64,000 bases of DNA from Actinoplanes sp. NBC_00393 (GCF_036053395.1 NZ_CP107942.1:10220001-10284000), one strand, 5' to 3'. Counted from the stretch's first letter, positions 14,954 through 24,549 are shown. Notes: generated by a model from the letters alone, not told the origin. Program-made: numbers and translations.

Positions 14954-15580
14954 TCAGACCTTGGTGCCGAGGTCGACCTTCGGCTTCGGGACGCGCATCC
15001 GGCGGAAGGTCAGGCCGCGCATGATCCCGTACAGATAGAGCGACCCCATCCGCTGCCCGGTCTCCGGGAAACGCTCCTTGACCAGCCGCTTGATCTTGCG
15101 AGCGATCAGAATGCTGTCGAGCAGCACGGCGAGCGCCAGGAAGGCCCAGATCAGCGTGCTGATGTACTGAATCGTCGGGTTCGGCACCGACGAGCCGATC
15201 AGCACGATCACCGCGCCGCCGATGAACCAGGAGCCGACTGTGCGGCGGGAGTCGACGATGTCGCGGACCAGGGAACGCTCCGGGCCCCGGTCGCGGGCCA
15301 GCAGGTAACGCTCGTCACCGTTGCGCATGCCCTCGGCGGCCTCGGCGCGCTCCTCCCGCTGCCGGGCGCGGAGCTGCTTGTACGCCTCCTTGCGGTTGGC
15401 CGGCGCGGGATCCTGCACGCGGCGACCGGTGCTGACCCGTTTCGGAGTGACCACACCCAGCTCTTTCTTGCTGGGTGTGTAGCTCTTGGGCCGGGGCGTG
15501 GTGGGGGTCACCTCCTGGTCGACCGAGGAGGTGGCGTCTTCGACGAGATCGGCTGGCTTGCGGCGAAACAGCGGGGACAC
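14954..15580 (-). CDS. DUF3043 family membrane protein
   Basis: About 208 residues from GTG 15580 (VSPLFRRKPADLVED); this start fits the usual DUF3043 N-terminus better than the longer frame. The N-terminal half is charged and basic (KKELGVVTPKR... KEAYKQLRARQREERAEAAEGM). It is followed by the conserved GDERYLLARDRGPERSLVRD segment, then two membrane helices around WFIGGAVIVLIGS and LIWAFLALAVLLDSILIAR. It is a conserved actinobacterial protein of unknown function. Its stop codon lies in a GGTCAG sequence like the arm of the neighbouring repeat array. Confidence 0.9.
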   Translation of the reverse strand: MSPLFRRKPADLVEDATSSVDQEVTPTTPRPKSYTPSKKELGVVTPKRVSTGRRVQDPAPANRKEAYKQLRARQREERAEAAEGMRNGDERYLLARDRGPERSLVRDIVDSRRTVGSWFIGGAVIVLIGSSVPNPTIQYISTLIWAFLALAVLLDSILIARKIKRLVKERFPETGQRMGSLYLYGIMRGLTFRRMRVPKPKVDLGTKV

Positions 15581-15667
15581 GCAACGAGCGTAGCCAAACG
15601 GCGCGGTGCACCACACACCGCGCCGTTGATCGAGACAAAGTTGCCGCGGGAAACGGCGGGAAAACCG

Positions 15668-17023
15668 TCAGGGACGCTCGACGTGGGCGCCCAGAGCGGC
15701 CAGCTTGGCCTCGAAGTCCTCGTAGCCGCGCTTGATCAGGTCGACGCCGTAGACCCGCGAGGTGCCTTCGGCGGCGAGCGCCGCGATCAGGTGCGCGAAA
15801 CCGGCCCGCAGGTCGGGGATGACCAGGTCGGCGGCGTGCAGCTTGGACGGACCGGCGATCACCGCGGAGTGCATGAAGTTGCGGCGGCCGAACCGGCACG
15901 GGGTGCCGCCGAGGCAGTCCCGGTAGACCTGGATGGTGGCGCCCATCTGGTTGAGCGCGTCGGTGTAGCCGAGCCGCTGCTCGTACACGGTCTCGTGCAT
16001 GATCGAGATGCCGCGTGCCTGGGTCAGGGCGACCACCAGCGGCTGCTGCCAGTCGGTCATGAAGCCGGGGTGCACGTCGGTCTCCAGGGCCACGGCGTTG
16101 AGCTCGCCGCCCGGGTGCCAGAACTTGATGCCGCCCTCGGCGCCGGTCACGCCGTCGCGGGCCACCCGGTCGTCGGTGATCTTCAGTTCGCCGCCGATGG
16201 AGCGGAACACGTTCAGGAACGTCATCATGTCGGCCTGGCGGGCGCCGACGACCTCGATCTCGCCACGGGTGGCGAGCGCGGCGGCGGCCCAACTGGCCGC
16301 CTCGATGCGGTCCGGGATCGGCTTGTGCTCGTAGCCGTACAGCCGGGGCACGCCCTGGATCTCGATGACCCGGTCGGTGTGCACCGTGATGATCGCGCCC
16401 ATCTTCTGCAGCACGCAGATCAGGTCGATGATCTCCGGCTCGATGGCCGCGTTGCGCAGCTCGGTGACGCCCTCCGCGCGGACCGCGGTGAGCAGCACCT
16501 GCTCGGTGGCGCCGACGCTCGGGTACGGCAGTTCCAGCTTGGCGCCGTGCAGCCCGTTCGGAGCGCTCAGGTGCATGCCCTCGGGCGACTTGTCGACGAC
16601 CGCGCCGAACTCGCGCAGCGCCTTGATGTGGAAGTCGATGGGCCGCGGGCCGATGTGGCAGCCGCCGAGGTCCGGGATGAACGCGTGGCCGAGCCGGTGC
16701 AGCAGCGGGCCGCAGAGCAGGATCGGGATGCGGCTGGAGCCGGCGTGCACGTTGATCTCGTCGGTGCTGGCGGACTCCACGTTCGTGGGGTCCATCACCA
16801 GTTCGCCGTCCTCGGCGCCGTCGGAGACCTTCACCCCGTGCAGCTCGAGCAGACCACGGACGACCTCGACGTCGCGGATGCGCGGAACGTCGAACAAGCG
16901 GCTCGGTGACTCGCCCAGCAGGGCGGCGACCATCGCCTTGGAGACGAGGTTCTTGGCGCCACGGACGCGGATCTGACCCTGCAGCGGCGTACCGCCGTGC
17001 ACGATCAGGACATCGTCGGTCAA
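15668..17023 (-). CDS. murA: UDP-N-acetylglucosamine 1-carboxyvinyltransferase MurA
   Basis: 451 residues from TTG 17023, chosen because GGAGG lies five bases upstream and the protein then begins LTDDVLIVHGG; the longer frame has no family similarity. It transfers enolpyruvate from PEP to UDP-GlcNAc, the first committed step of peptidoglycan synthesis, in the cytoplasm. The catalytic loop is GGCHIGPRPID with Cys present, which is the fosfomycin-sensitive form, unlike the Asp of mycobacterial MurA. The substrate motifs RGAKN and the GFMTDWQQP segment are intact. The neighbours nadA and DUF3043 are on the same strand. Confidence 0.93.
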   Translation of the reverse strand: MTDDVLIVHGGTPLQGQIRVRGAKNLVSKAMVAALLGESPSRLFDVPRIRDVEVVRGLLELHGVKVSDGAEDGELVMDPTNVESASTDEINVHAGSSRIPILLCGPLLHRLGHAFIPDLGGCHIGPRPIDFHIKALREFGAVVDKSPEGMHLSAPNGLHGAKLELPYPSVGATEQVLLTAVRAEGVTELRNAAIEPEIIDLICVLQKMGAIITVHTDRVIEIQGVPRLYGYEHKPIPDRIEAASWAAAALATRGEIEVVGARQADMMTFLNVFRSIGGELKITDDRVARDGVTGAEGGIKFWHPGGELNAVALETDVHPGFMTDWQQPLVVALTQARGISIMHETVYEQRLGYTDALNQMGATIQVYRDCLGGTPCRFGRRNFMHSAVIAGPSKLHAADLVIPDLRAGFAHLIAALAAEGTSRVYGVDLIKRGYEDFEAKLAALGAHVERP

Positions 17024-17128
17024 CGTAACCTCCAGCCGGCGGGCGCGGGACGCCCGGTGATCGGATAAGCAGAGCGCGGGCGGGGGTACCCGATTCTGCA
17101 ACCGGGGAAGCATAGCGCTGAGTGACAA

Positions 17129-17143
17129 CCACGGCAGCCGTGG
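17129..17143. promoter_or_regulatory. 15-bp palindrome upstream of murA
   Basis: CCACGGCAGCCGTGG is a perfect 7-1-7 palindrome about 105 bp upstream of the murA TTG start, between nadA and murA. A second small inverted repeat (GGCGT gaa ACGCC) follows at 17147-17159. Either could be an operator or part of the nadA 3' end. Function is inferred only. Confidence 0.35.
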
Positions 17144-17229
17144 CGAGGCGTGAAACGCCGTCAAAGGGTCATGACTAAGGCAGTCTTAAAGAATCCTCCG
17201 AGCGGATGGATTCAACTGACTACACAGAG

Positions 17230-18408
17230 TTACGGCAGGGCGAGCATCTGGTCGAGCGCGACCCGGGCCTCGTGCGCGGTCTTCTCGTCGACGGTGATGA
17301 CGTTCGGCACGCGGCCGGCGACCAGTTCCTCCAGCGCCCAGACCAGGTGGGGCAGGTCGATCCGGTTCATCGTCGAGCAGTAACAGACCGTCCGGTCGAG
17401 GAACATGATCTGCTTGTCGGGGTGGGCGAGCGCGAGCCGGCGTACCAGATTGAGCTCTGTCCCGACCGCCCAGGCCGAACCGGACGGCGCGGCGTCCAGG
17501 GCCTTGATGATGTATTCGGTGGAGCCGACGTAGTCGGCGGCCCGGACCACGTCGTGCCGGCACTCCGGGTGCACCAGGACGTTGACGCCCGGCACCCGCT
17601 CGCGGACCTCACGGACGCTGTCGAGGGTGAACCGGCCGTGCACCGAGCAGTGTCCGCGCCACAGGATCATCCGGGCGTTGCGCAGCTCCTCGTCGGTGAG
17701 CCCGCCGTTCGGCTTGTGCGGGTCGTAGAGCACGCAGTCGTCCAGCTCGAAGCCCATCTCGAGCACCGCGGTGTTGCGGCCCAGGTGCTGGTCGGGCAGG
17801 AAGAACACCTTCGAACCCTGCTCGAACGACCAGGTCAGGGCCCGCTTCGCGTTCGACGAGGTGCAGACCACGCCCTTGTTGCGGCCGACGAAGCCCTTGA
17901 TGTCGGCGGAGGAGTTCATGTACGTCACCGGGACGATGTCGTTCGCGATGCCCAGGTCCTCGAAGTGCTCCCAGGCCGTCTCCACCTGCCCGAGCACCGC
18001 CATGTCGGCCATCGAGCAGCCGGCCGCCAGGTCGGGGAGGATGACGCGCTGCGACGGCGTGGTCAGGATGTCCGCGCTCTCGGCCATGAAGTGCACGCCG
18101 CAGAAGACGATGAACTCCGCGTCCGGCCGGGCCGCGGCCTGCTGGGCCAGCTTGAACGAGTCGCCGGTGACATCGGCGAACTGGATGACCTCGTCGCGCT
18201 GGTAGTGGTGTCCGAGCACGAACACCCGGGAGCCGAGGGCCGCCTTGGCAGCCGTCGCCCGGGCCACCAGGTCCGGGTCGCTGGGTGCGGGCAGATCGCC
18301 GGGGCAGTCCACGCCCCGCTCGCTCGCCGGGTCGGTGCCCTTGCCCAGCAGCAGCAGGCTGAGCGGGGTGTTCGAGGGTTCGGTCCAGGTCGACGTCACG
18401 CCCGCCAT
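17230..18408 (-). CDS. nadA: Quinolinate synthase NadA
   Basis: 392 residues from ATG 18408 (MAGVTSTWTEP); GTG three codons downstream is possible. NadA condenses iminoaspartate with dihydroxyacetone phosphate to quinolinate in NAD synthesis and carries a [4Fe-4S] cluster. Three ligand cysteines are visible: FCGVHF (about 104), RGHCSVHG (about 254) and CYCSTMN (about 343). GHHYQRDEVIQFAD and PDQHLGRNTA are diagnostic. NadB and NadC are not next to it. It is divergent from the glycerate kinase gene across 60 bp. A cysteine desulfurase and ErpA, both Fe-S-related, are within 5 kb. Confidence 0.96.
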   Translation of the reverse strand: MAGVTSTWTEPSNTPLSLLLLGKGTDPASERGVDCPGDLPAPSDPDLVARATAAKAALGSRVFVLGHHYQRDEVIQFADVTGDSFKLAQQAAARPDAEFIVFCGVHFMAESADILTTPSQRVILPDLAAGCSMADMAVLGQVETAWEHFEDLGIANDIVPVTYMNSSADIKGFVGRNKGVVCTSSNAKRALTWSFEQGSKVFFLPDQHLGRNTAVLEMGFELDDCVLYDPHKPNGGLTDEELRNARMILWRGHCSVHGRFTLDSVREVRERVPGVNVLVHPECRHDVVRAADYVGSTEYIIKALDAAPSGSAWAVGTELNLVRRLALAHPDKQIMFLDRTVCYCSTMNRIDLPHLVWALEELVAGRVPNVITVDEKTAHEARVALDQMLALP

Positions 18409-18468
18409 CGTCGCACAAGGGCTGGGACGGTAGCTGCGCCCCGGAAAGTGGGCTGCCACACTCGCGGG

Positions 18469-19575
18469 GTGCGCGTACTGATCTGTCCGGACAAGTTCGC
18501 CGGCACCCTCTCCGCCCCCGCTGTCGCCCAGGCTGTCGCCGACGGCTGGTCCGTCCCCGATGACGTGCTGGTCCAGCGCCCGCTCGCCGACGGTGGTCCC
18601 GGCTTCGTCGAGGTCCTGGCCACCGCGCTGGACGGCCGCCGGATCCCGGTGGCCACCACCGACCCGTTGGGCCGGCCCGCGCAGGGGGAGATCCTGCTGG
18701 CCGGCGGGACCGCCTACGTGGAGAGCGCCCAGGCCTGCGGCCTGCACCTGCTGACGCTCCAGGAGCGCAACCCGGAAACCACTTCTTCGTACGGCCTAGG
18801 CCTGCTTGTCGCCGCGGCGGTCGAATCGGGCGCGGGCGAGATCGTCGTCGGCCTCGGCGGTTCAGCGGTGAACGACGCCGGCGCCGGGATGCTCGCCGCC
18901 CTCGGCGCCGGCCCGGTCGACGCGGCCGGGTACGCGCTGCCGTACGGCGGAGGCGCCCTGATCACCGCGACCGCCATGGCCGGCGTGCCCCAGCTGCGGC
19001 AGGTCCGGCTGGTCGCGGCGACGGACGTGGACAATCCGCTGACCGGCCTGCACGGCGCCAGTAACGTCTTCGGCCCGCAGAAGGGCGCCTCGCGCGAGCA
19101 GGTTCTGCGGTTGGACGCCGCGCTGGAGCACTTCGCCGGCGTCCTGGAGAAGGCGTTCGGAATCAGCGACCTGGCCTCGGTGCCGGGTGGCGGCGCAGCC
19201 GGCGGGATCGGCGCCGCGCTGATCGCTCTCGGTGGCCGGGTGACCTCGGGTATCAACCTGGTCACGAATTTGATCGGGCTGGACGCCGAGCTGGACACAG
19301 CCGACCTGGTGATCACCGGCGAAGGGTCCTTCGACCACCAGTCGCTGCGCGGCAAGGTGGTGGCCGGGATCGCGGCCGGCGCCCGCGACCGTGGTCTGCC
19401 GTGCGTGGTGCTCGCCGGGCGCAACGAGACCGGCTACCGGGAGGCCGCGGCCGCCGGGGTGACCGAGACGCACACCCTCGTCGAACATTTCGGTTCGGTC
19501 GAGAAGGCGCTCGCCGAACCCGCTCGCGGCCTGCGGGAACTAGCCCGTGGACTGGCTGAGCAGTGGAGCAGGTGA
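18469..19575 (+). CDS. Glycerate kinase (GlxK/GarK type)
   Basis: 368 residues from GTG 18469 (VRVLICPDKFAGTLSA). The N-terminal CPDKFAGTLSA motif, the Gly-rich VGLGGSAVNDAGAGM near residue 130, and the late DLVITGEGSFDHQSL are all characteristic of type-1 glycerate kinases. It phosphorylates glycerate with ATP, linking glyoxylate and serine metabolism to glycolysis. It lies directly upstream of erpA on the same strand, an order also known from mycobacteria (Rv2205c-Rv2204c, on diverging details). Product (2- or 3-phosphoglycerate) cannot be decided here. Confidence 0.92.
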   Translation: MRVLICPDKFAGTLSAPAVAQAVADGWSVPDDVLVQRPLADGGPGFVEVLATALDGRRIPVATTDPLGRPAQGEILLAGGTAYVESAQACGLHLLTLQERNPETTSSYGLGLLVAAAVESGAGEIVVGLGGSAVNDAGAGMLAALGAGPVDAAGYALPYGGGALITATAMAGVPQLRQVRLVAATDVDNPLTGLHGASNVFGPQKGASREQVLRLDAALEHFAGVLEKAFGISDLASVPGGGAAGGIGAALIALGGRVTSGINLVTNLIGLDAELDTADLVITGEGSFDHQSLRGKVVAGIAAGARDRGLPCVVLAGRNETGYREAAAAGVTETHTLVEHFGSVEKALAEPARGLRELARGLAEQWSR

Positions 19576-19597
19576 TCTGTACTTCCCCCGGATTGGG

Positions 19598-19610
19598 AAT
19601 CCTGAGGATT
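19598..19610. promoter_or_regulatory. Small palindrome upstream of erpA
   Basis: AATCC tga GGATT is a 5-3-5 inverted repeat within flanking GGATTGGG direct repeats (about 19590 and 19606). It is about 55 bp upstream of the erpA start. It could be an operator for an Fe-S-responsive regulator or a weak hairpin after the glycerate kinase gene. No regulator is identified. Confidence 0.35.
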
Positions 19611-19664
19611 GGGGTTAGCGTTGGCCTGTACGGCACATGACCGCACCTGGCAGGGAGATACCTA

Positions 19665-20033
19665 GTGACCACTGAAGCGCACACCGAGTCGACCGAGGCG
19701 ACCGCCCCGACCGGCGTCATCCTCACCGACGTCGCCGCGGTGAAGGTCAAGGCCCTGATCGAGCAGGAAGGGCGCGACGACCTGCGCCTGCGCATCGCCG
19801 TACAGCCCGGTGGCTGCTCCGGCCTGCGCTACCAGCTGTTCTTCGACGAGCGTTCGCTCGACGGCGACGTGGTGTCCGACTTCGGTGGTGTCGAGGTCGT
19901 GGTGGACCGGATGTCCGCGCCTTACCTCGCGGGTGCCACCATCGACTTCGCCGACCGGATCGACGCTCAGGGCTTCACCATCGACAACCCGAACGCGCAG
20001 AACTCCTGCGCGTGTGGTGACTCGTTCCACTGA
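19665..20033 (+). CDS. erpA: Iron-sulfur cluster insertion protein, HesB/IscA/ErpA family
   Basis: 122 residues from GTG 19665, with GGGAG six bases upstream. It is an A-type carrier that delivers [4Fe-4S] clusters to apoproteins. The three conserved cysteines are present: Cys51 in GGCSGLRYQ, and Cys115 and Cys117 in SCACGDSF at the C-terminus. The N-terminal ~15 residues are a Thr/Glu-rich extension. It is followed by a clear terminator. Candidate clients in the window include NadA and the Rieske protein pathway, an inference from proximity only. Confidence 0.94.
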   Translation: MTTEAHTESTEATAPTGVILTDVAAVKVKALIEQEGRDDLRLRIAVQPGGCSGLRYQLFFDERSLDGDVVSDFGGVEVVVDRMSAPYLAGATIDFADRIDAQGFTIDNPNAQNSCACGDSFH

Positions 20034-20051
20034 GTCGCAGCAACTTCCAGA

Positions 20052-21123
<1,072 letters not shown>

Positions 21124-21131
21124 CGCACAGC

Positions 21132-21632
21132 ATGGTTCTCGCGGTTTTCGCCGGCCTGCCCGGCGTCGGCAAGAGCACCCTCGCCGGCCAGGTCGCCGCT
21201 GAGCTGCCCGCGGCGGTCCTGGCCGTCGACACCGTCGACTTCACGATGCAGCGGTACGGGGTGCACGAGCCACGTCCCGGCTACGCCGCCTACGGGGTGG
21301 TCGCCGCGCTCGCCGAGGAGCAGCTGCGGATCGGCCATCACGTGATCATCGACGCGGTCAACCCGGTGCGGGCGGCCCGCGAGCTCTGGATCGACCTGGC
21401 CGAGCGGATGCAGGTGCCGCTGCGCGTGGTCGAGGTGATCTGTGGCGACGACGCCGAGCACCGCCGCCGCGTCGAGGCCCGGTACGCGTCCCGCGACCAC
21501 GAGGGCATCCCGGACTGGGTGCGCGTCCTGGAACGCCAGGCCGAGTACGAGCCCTACCTAGGGCCGCGCCTGGTCGTCGACACGTTCCTGGCCAAGGAAC
21601 CCGTCCCGCAGGTGCTCAGTTACCTCACGTGA
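21132..21632 (+). CDS. P-loop kinase/ATPase of unknown substrate
   Basis: 166 residues from ATG 21132, 8 bp after adoK. Walker A GLPGVGKST is at residues 8-16. A Walker B-like segment is HHVIIDAVNP near 72-81. A lid-type basic segment RRRVEARYASR lies near 115. The size and motifs fit small AAA/zeta-toxin-like or gluconate/shikimate-kinase-like phosphotransferases, but no specific substrate motif is recognised. It is probably co-transcribed with adoK. Its 3' end overlaps the convergent tusA-like gene by 8 bp. Confidence 0.8.
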   Translation: MVLAVFAGLPGVGKSTLAGQVAAELPAAVLAVDTVDFTMQRYGVHEPRPGYAAYGVVAALAEEQLRIGHHVIIDAVNPVRAARELWIDLAERMQVPLRVVEVICGDDAEHRRRVEARYASRDHEGIPDWVRVLERQAEYEPYLGPRLVVDTFLAKEPVPQVLSYLT

Positions 21633-21834
21633 TCCTGCGGACGTCGAACGTGTGGCCGTGGCCGGCGACGAACTCCTGCCCCTTCATGCGGCACCAGGCG
21701 GGAATGTCGTTGGCCGCGGCCGGGTCGTCCGCGAGCACCCGGACGATCTCGCCGACCGCCACCCCCGGGACGGCCTTGGCCAGCTTGATCACCGGCAGCG
21801 GGCAGCGCTGACCGAGACAGTCCAGGGTGATCAG
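21625..21834 (-). CDS. TusA-family sulfur carrier, probable CTG start
   Basis: 69 residues starting ITLDCLGQRCPLPVIKLA after the initiator. The CPLP motif with Cys11 is the sulfur-carrying site of TusA-like proteins. The only start that fits the family N-terminus is CTG at 21834, which overlaps the stop of the upstream cysteine desulfurase (CTGA, 21831-21834), with GGAGG eight bases before it. This mimics the usual ATGA or GTGA coupling. The longer frame to 22002 is out of register with the desulfurase gene and not family-like. It likely receives persulfide sulfur from the desulfurase. Confidence 0.85.
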   Translation of the reverse strand: MITLDCLGQRCPLPVIKLAKAVPGVAVGEIVRVLADDPAAANDIPAWCRMKGQEFVAGHGHTFDVRRIT

Positions 21835-22976
21835 AACCCGGCCTCCTTCCGGATCCCGGCGACCACCTCGGGCAGGACCGCGAGGAACCGGTCCACCTCC
21901 GCCCCGGTGGTGCCGCGGTGCAGCGAGACCCGGACGTTGCCGTGGCTCAGCACCCCCATCGCCTCCAGGACGTGGCTGGGGCGCAGCGTGGACGAGGTGC
22001 ACGAGGATCCGGACGAGACCGCGAACCCGTGCCGGTCCAGGGCGTGCAGCAGCGCCTCGCCGTCCACGTACAGGCAGCTGAACGTGACCAGGTGCGGCAG
22101 CCGGTCGACCGGGTCGCCGACGATCTCGACGTCCGGCACGGTCGCCGCCACCCGCTCGCGGATCCGGTCGACCAGCGCGCTCAGCCGGACCGCCTCGGCC
22201 TCGGCCTCGGCCGTGACGGCACGCAGCGAGGCCGCCGCGGCGACGATCGCCGGCAGGTCCGGCGCGCCCTGCGGGCGCGGGCGATAAGAATCATCCTGCG
22301 GGTACGGGGAGATCCACCGCACACTTTTGCGGATCACCAGCACGCCGACCCCCGGCGGGCCACCCCACTTGTGCGCGCTGGCGCTCAGCAGAGACCAACC
22401 CGGGGGTGCGGGCATCCGCCCCACCGTCTGCGCGGCGTCCACGAAGAGCGGCACCCCCGCCTCCGCGCAGTGCGCGGCAGCGGCGGCCACCGGTTGGACC
22501 GTTCCAGCCTCGTGACTGGCGCTGATCAGGCTGGCCAGGGCCACCCCGGGCACCGCGACCGCTGCCGCCCAGCCGTCCAGGTCGAGCCGGCCCCGCTGGT
22601 CCACACCGACCTCAGTGGCCTCAGCCGTGCGGGCGGCGTGCAGGACGGCGGAGTGTTCGATCGCCGAGTGGACCAGGGTGCGGCCGGCCCGTTTGCGCCC
22701 GGCCAGGCCGCCCAGCACGGCGGCCTGCGCGGCGGCCGTACCGGATGGCCAGAAACTGAGCTCGTCCGCGCGTACGCCCAGGATCTCCGCAACCACCGCG
22801 GTGGCTGCCTCGTGCAGCTGCTGGGCCCGCCGCCCGGCCGCGTAGAGACGTGCCGGGTCCGCCCAGCCGTCCGCAAGGGACGCGAGCAGGGCTTCCCGGG
22901 CCACCGGATGCAGTGGAGCCGCGCTCGCGGCGTCCAGGTAAACCGTCGCCCCGGCCGGATCGCCTGTGTAATCCAC
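21831..22976 (-). CDS. Cysteine desulfurase (NifS/IscS-like, class V aminotransferase)
   Basis: 381 residues from GTG 22976. PLP lysine is in SASAHKWGGPPGVG. The catalytic loop is SSGSSCTSST near residue 330, the group-II-like pattern with the active Cys preserved. A conserved IEHSAVLHAA lies near 105. It removes sulfur from cysteine as persulfide. Coupled directly to a TusA-like carrier, it more likely feeds a thiolation relay (tRNA or cofactor) than bulk Fe-S assembly. It is divergent from ctaC across 168 bp. Confidence 0.93.
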   Translation of the reverse strand: MDYTGDPAGATVYLDAASAAPLHPVAREALLASLADGWADPARLYAAGRRAQQLHEAATAVVAEILGVRADELSFWPSGTAAAQAAVLGGLAGRKRAGRTLVHSAIEHSAVLHAARTAEATEVGVDQRGRLDLDGWAAAVAVPGVALASLISASHEAGTVQPVAAAAAHCAEAGVPLFVDAAQTVGRMPAPPGWSLLSASAHKWGGPPGVGVLVIRKSVRWISPYPQDDSYRPRPQGAPDLPAIVAAAASLRAVTAEAEAEAVRLSALVDRIRERVAATVPDVEIVGDPVDRLPHLVTFSCLYVDGEALLHALDRHGFAVSSGSSCTSSTLRPSHVLEAMGVLSHGNVRVSLHRGTTGAEVDRFLAVLPEVVAGIRKEAGF

Positions 22977-23144
22977 ACAGGGAACGGTATCGTCCGGTTG
23001 TCCGGGTGTTTCGTCGTAGGCCGGCGAGAGCCCCCCGGTGACGGGCTGCTCGGGCTTGGTCGAGTAGTGTGCGACCGTCGGTGAGCCTTGCCGCCAGGTG
23101 TCCGGTTTTGGGGGCAGGCGGCGCTGCTAAGGAGGCAGAAGCAG

Positions 23145-24080
23145 GTGGGCGCAAGGAGTTCGGCCACACGGCCGCGGGCAGTAGGCCGGGCGGCCGGGCT
23201 GGGTCTCGGCGGTGCGACGCTGCTGACGCTGCTGACGGGTTGTTCGGTTGAGGACTGGGGCAGCGCCTTCGGGCACTTCGGCTGGCCCGGCCGGGGCATC
23301 ACGCTGCAGGCCCACGAGATGTACGACCTGTGGATCGCGGCGACGATCGCGGCCCTGGTGGTCGGCTTCGGAGTGTGGGGCCTGATCTTCTGGTGCATCA
23401 TCCGGTATCGCAAGCGTGGCGAAGAGCTGCCCGTGCAGACCCGGTTCAACATGCCGATGGAGATCCTCTACACGGTCACGCCGGTCCTGATCGTCGCGGT
23501 GCTCTTCTACTACACCGCGATCGTGCAGACCAGTGTCGACAAGCTGTCGAAGAACCCGGACCAGGTCGTCGAGGTCGTCGCTTTCAAGTGGAACTGGCAG
23601 TTCAACTACCAGGACGGCATGGGCCGCGAGGCCGGGACGGTCGCGTCGACCGTCGGCTCCTCGGACGTGATCCCGCTGCTGGTCCTGCCGGTCGGCGAGA
23701 AGATCCGCTTCGAGGAGACCAGCGCCGACGTCATCCACTCGTTCTGGGTGCCGGAGATGCTGTTCAAGCGGGACGTCTTCCCGGGCAGCGTCCGCAACGT
23801 CTTCGAGGTCACTCTCGACCGTGAGGGCCGCTACGTCGGCCGGTGCGCCGAGCTGTGCGGCACCTACCACGCGTTCATGAACTTCGAGCTGGTCGTGGTC
23901 TCGCCGGACAGGTTCGACACCTTCCTCAAGGCCAAGGTGGACGGCGCGTCGACGCAGCAGGCCATGGAAGCCATCGGTTTCACCGGCGACCAGGCGTACG
24001 CGACGACCACGCAGCCGTTCGACACCCGGCGCCAGTCGAGCAGCTGGAACCAGCCCGAGAACCAAGCCGCAGGGAAGTAG
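23145..24080 (+). CDS. ctaC: Cytochrome c oxidase subunit II (lipoprotein)
   Basis: About 311 residues from GTG 23145, chosen for AAGGAGG nine bases upstream. A signal peptide ends in a lipobox LLTGC with Cys33. Two membrane helices follow (WIAATIAALVVGFGVWGLIFW and ILYTVTPVLIVAVLFYY). The periplasmic CuA domain has HSFWVPE, CAELCGTYHAFM with both Cys, His and Met ligands. The C-terminal ~40 residues are hydrophilic. It receives electrons from the QcrC cytochrome in the actinobacterial bcc-aa3 supercomplex. It is followed 10 bp later by ctaF; ctaD is not between them, as in mycobacteria. Confidence 0.96.
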   Translation: MGARSSATRPRAVGRAAGLGLGGATLLTLLTGCSVEDWGSAFGHFGWPGRGITLQAHEMYDLWIAATIAALVVGFGVWGLIFWCIIRYRKRGEELPVQTRFNMPMEILYTVTPVLIVAVLFYYTAIVQTSVDKLSKNPDQVVEVVAFKWNWQFNYQDGMGREAGTVASTVGSSDVIPLLVLPVGEKIRFEETSADVIHSFWVPEMLFKRDVFPGSVRNVFEVTLDREGRYVGRCAELCGTYHAFMNFELVVVSPDRFDTFLKAKVDGASTQQAMEAIGFTGDQAYATTTQPFDTRRQSSSWNQPENQAAGK

Positions 24081-24090
24081 GAGCCACGAC

Positions 24091-24549
24091 GTGCGGACCG
24101 AATACAAGATCTTCCTCGGCGTCGCCGTGTTCCTCTTCGGCGCGGCCACCGTCTACGGCTTCTACACGGCCGGCAGCGCCAACATCTCCGGCACCGATGC
24201 GGACGGATATCAGGGCGGCGTCGAGTGGGTCGGCACCGTGGCCCTGATCCTCTCCGGCCTGCTGTGCGCGATGTGCGGTGGCTTCTTCTGGTTCGTCGCC
24301 CGCCGCATCGACCTGCGGCCGGAGGACCGGGAGGACGGCGAGATCGCTGAGGGCGCCGGCGAGGTCGGCTTCTTCAGCCCGGGCAGCTACTGGCCGTTCG
24401 GTATCGCGCTGGCCGCGTCGGTGGCCGGCATCGGCCTGGTGTTCTGGATGTGGTGGCTGCTCGCGTTCGGCCTGATCTGCGTGATCTTCGCGTCCTGCGG
24501 CCTGCTGTTCGAGTACTACAGCGGCACACGGCACACCGCCGAGCATTGA
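24091..24549 (+). CDS. ctaF: Cytochrome c oxidase subunit IV (CtaF)
   Basis: 152 residues from GTG 24091. Four hydrophobic helices are visible. The N-terminus VRTEYKIFLGVAVFLFGAATVYGFYT and the segment GEVGFFSPGSYWPFGIALAA are typical of the actinobacterial CtaF family. It is a small structural subunit of the aa3 oxidase in the plasma membrane. It is co-transcribed with ctaC and followed by a strong terminator. Confidence 0.94.
   Translation: MRTEYKIFLGVAVFLFGAATVYGFYTAGSANISGTDADGYQGGVEWVGTVALILSGLLCAMCGGFFWFVARRIDLRPEDREDGEIAEGAGEVGFFSPGSYWPFGIALAASVAGIGLVFWMWWLLAFGLICVIFASCGLLFEYYSGTRHTAEH

Noticed and set aside
14471..16909. Open frame running through the 63-bp array into the murA region
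   Set aside because: Openness results from the 63-bp period being divisible by three, and the second half is antisense to murA.
24081..24090. Missing ctaD between ctaC and ctaF
   Set aside because: Not a deletion: in mycobacteria ctaD is also elsewhere, so absence here is expected for this gene order.
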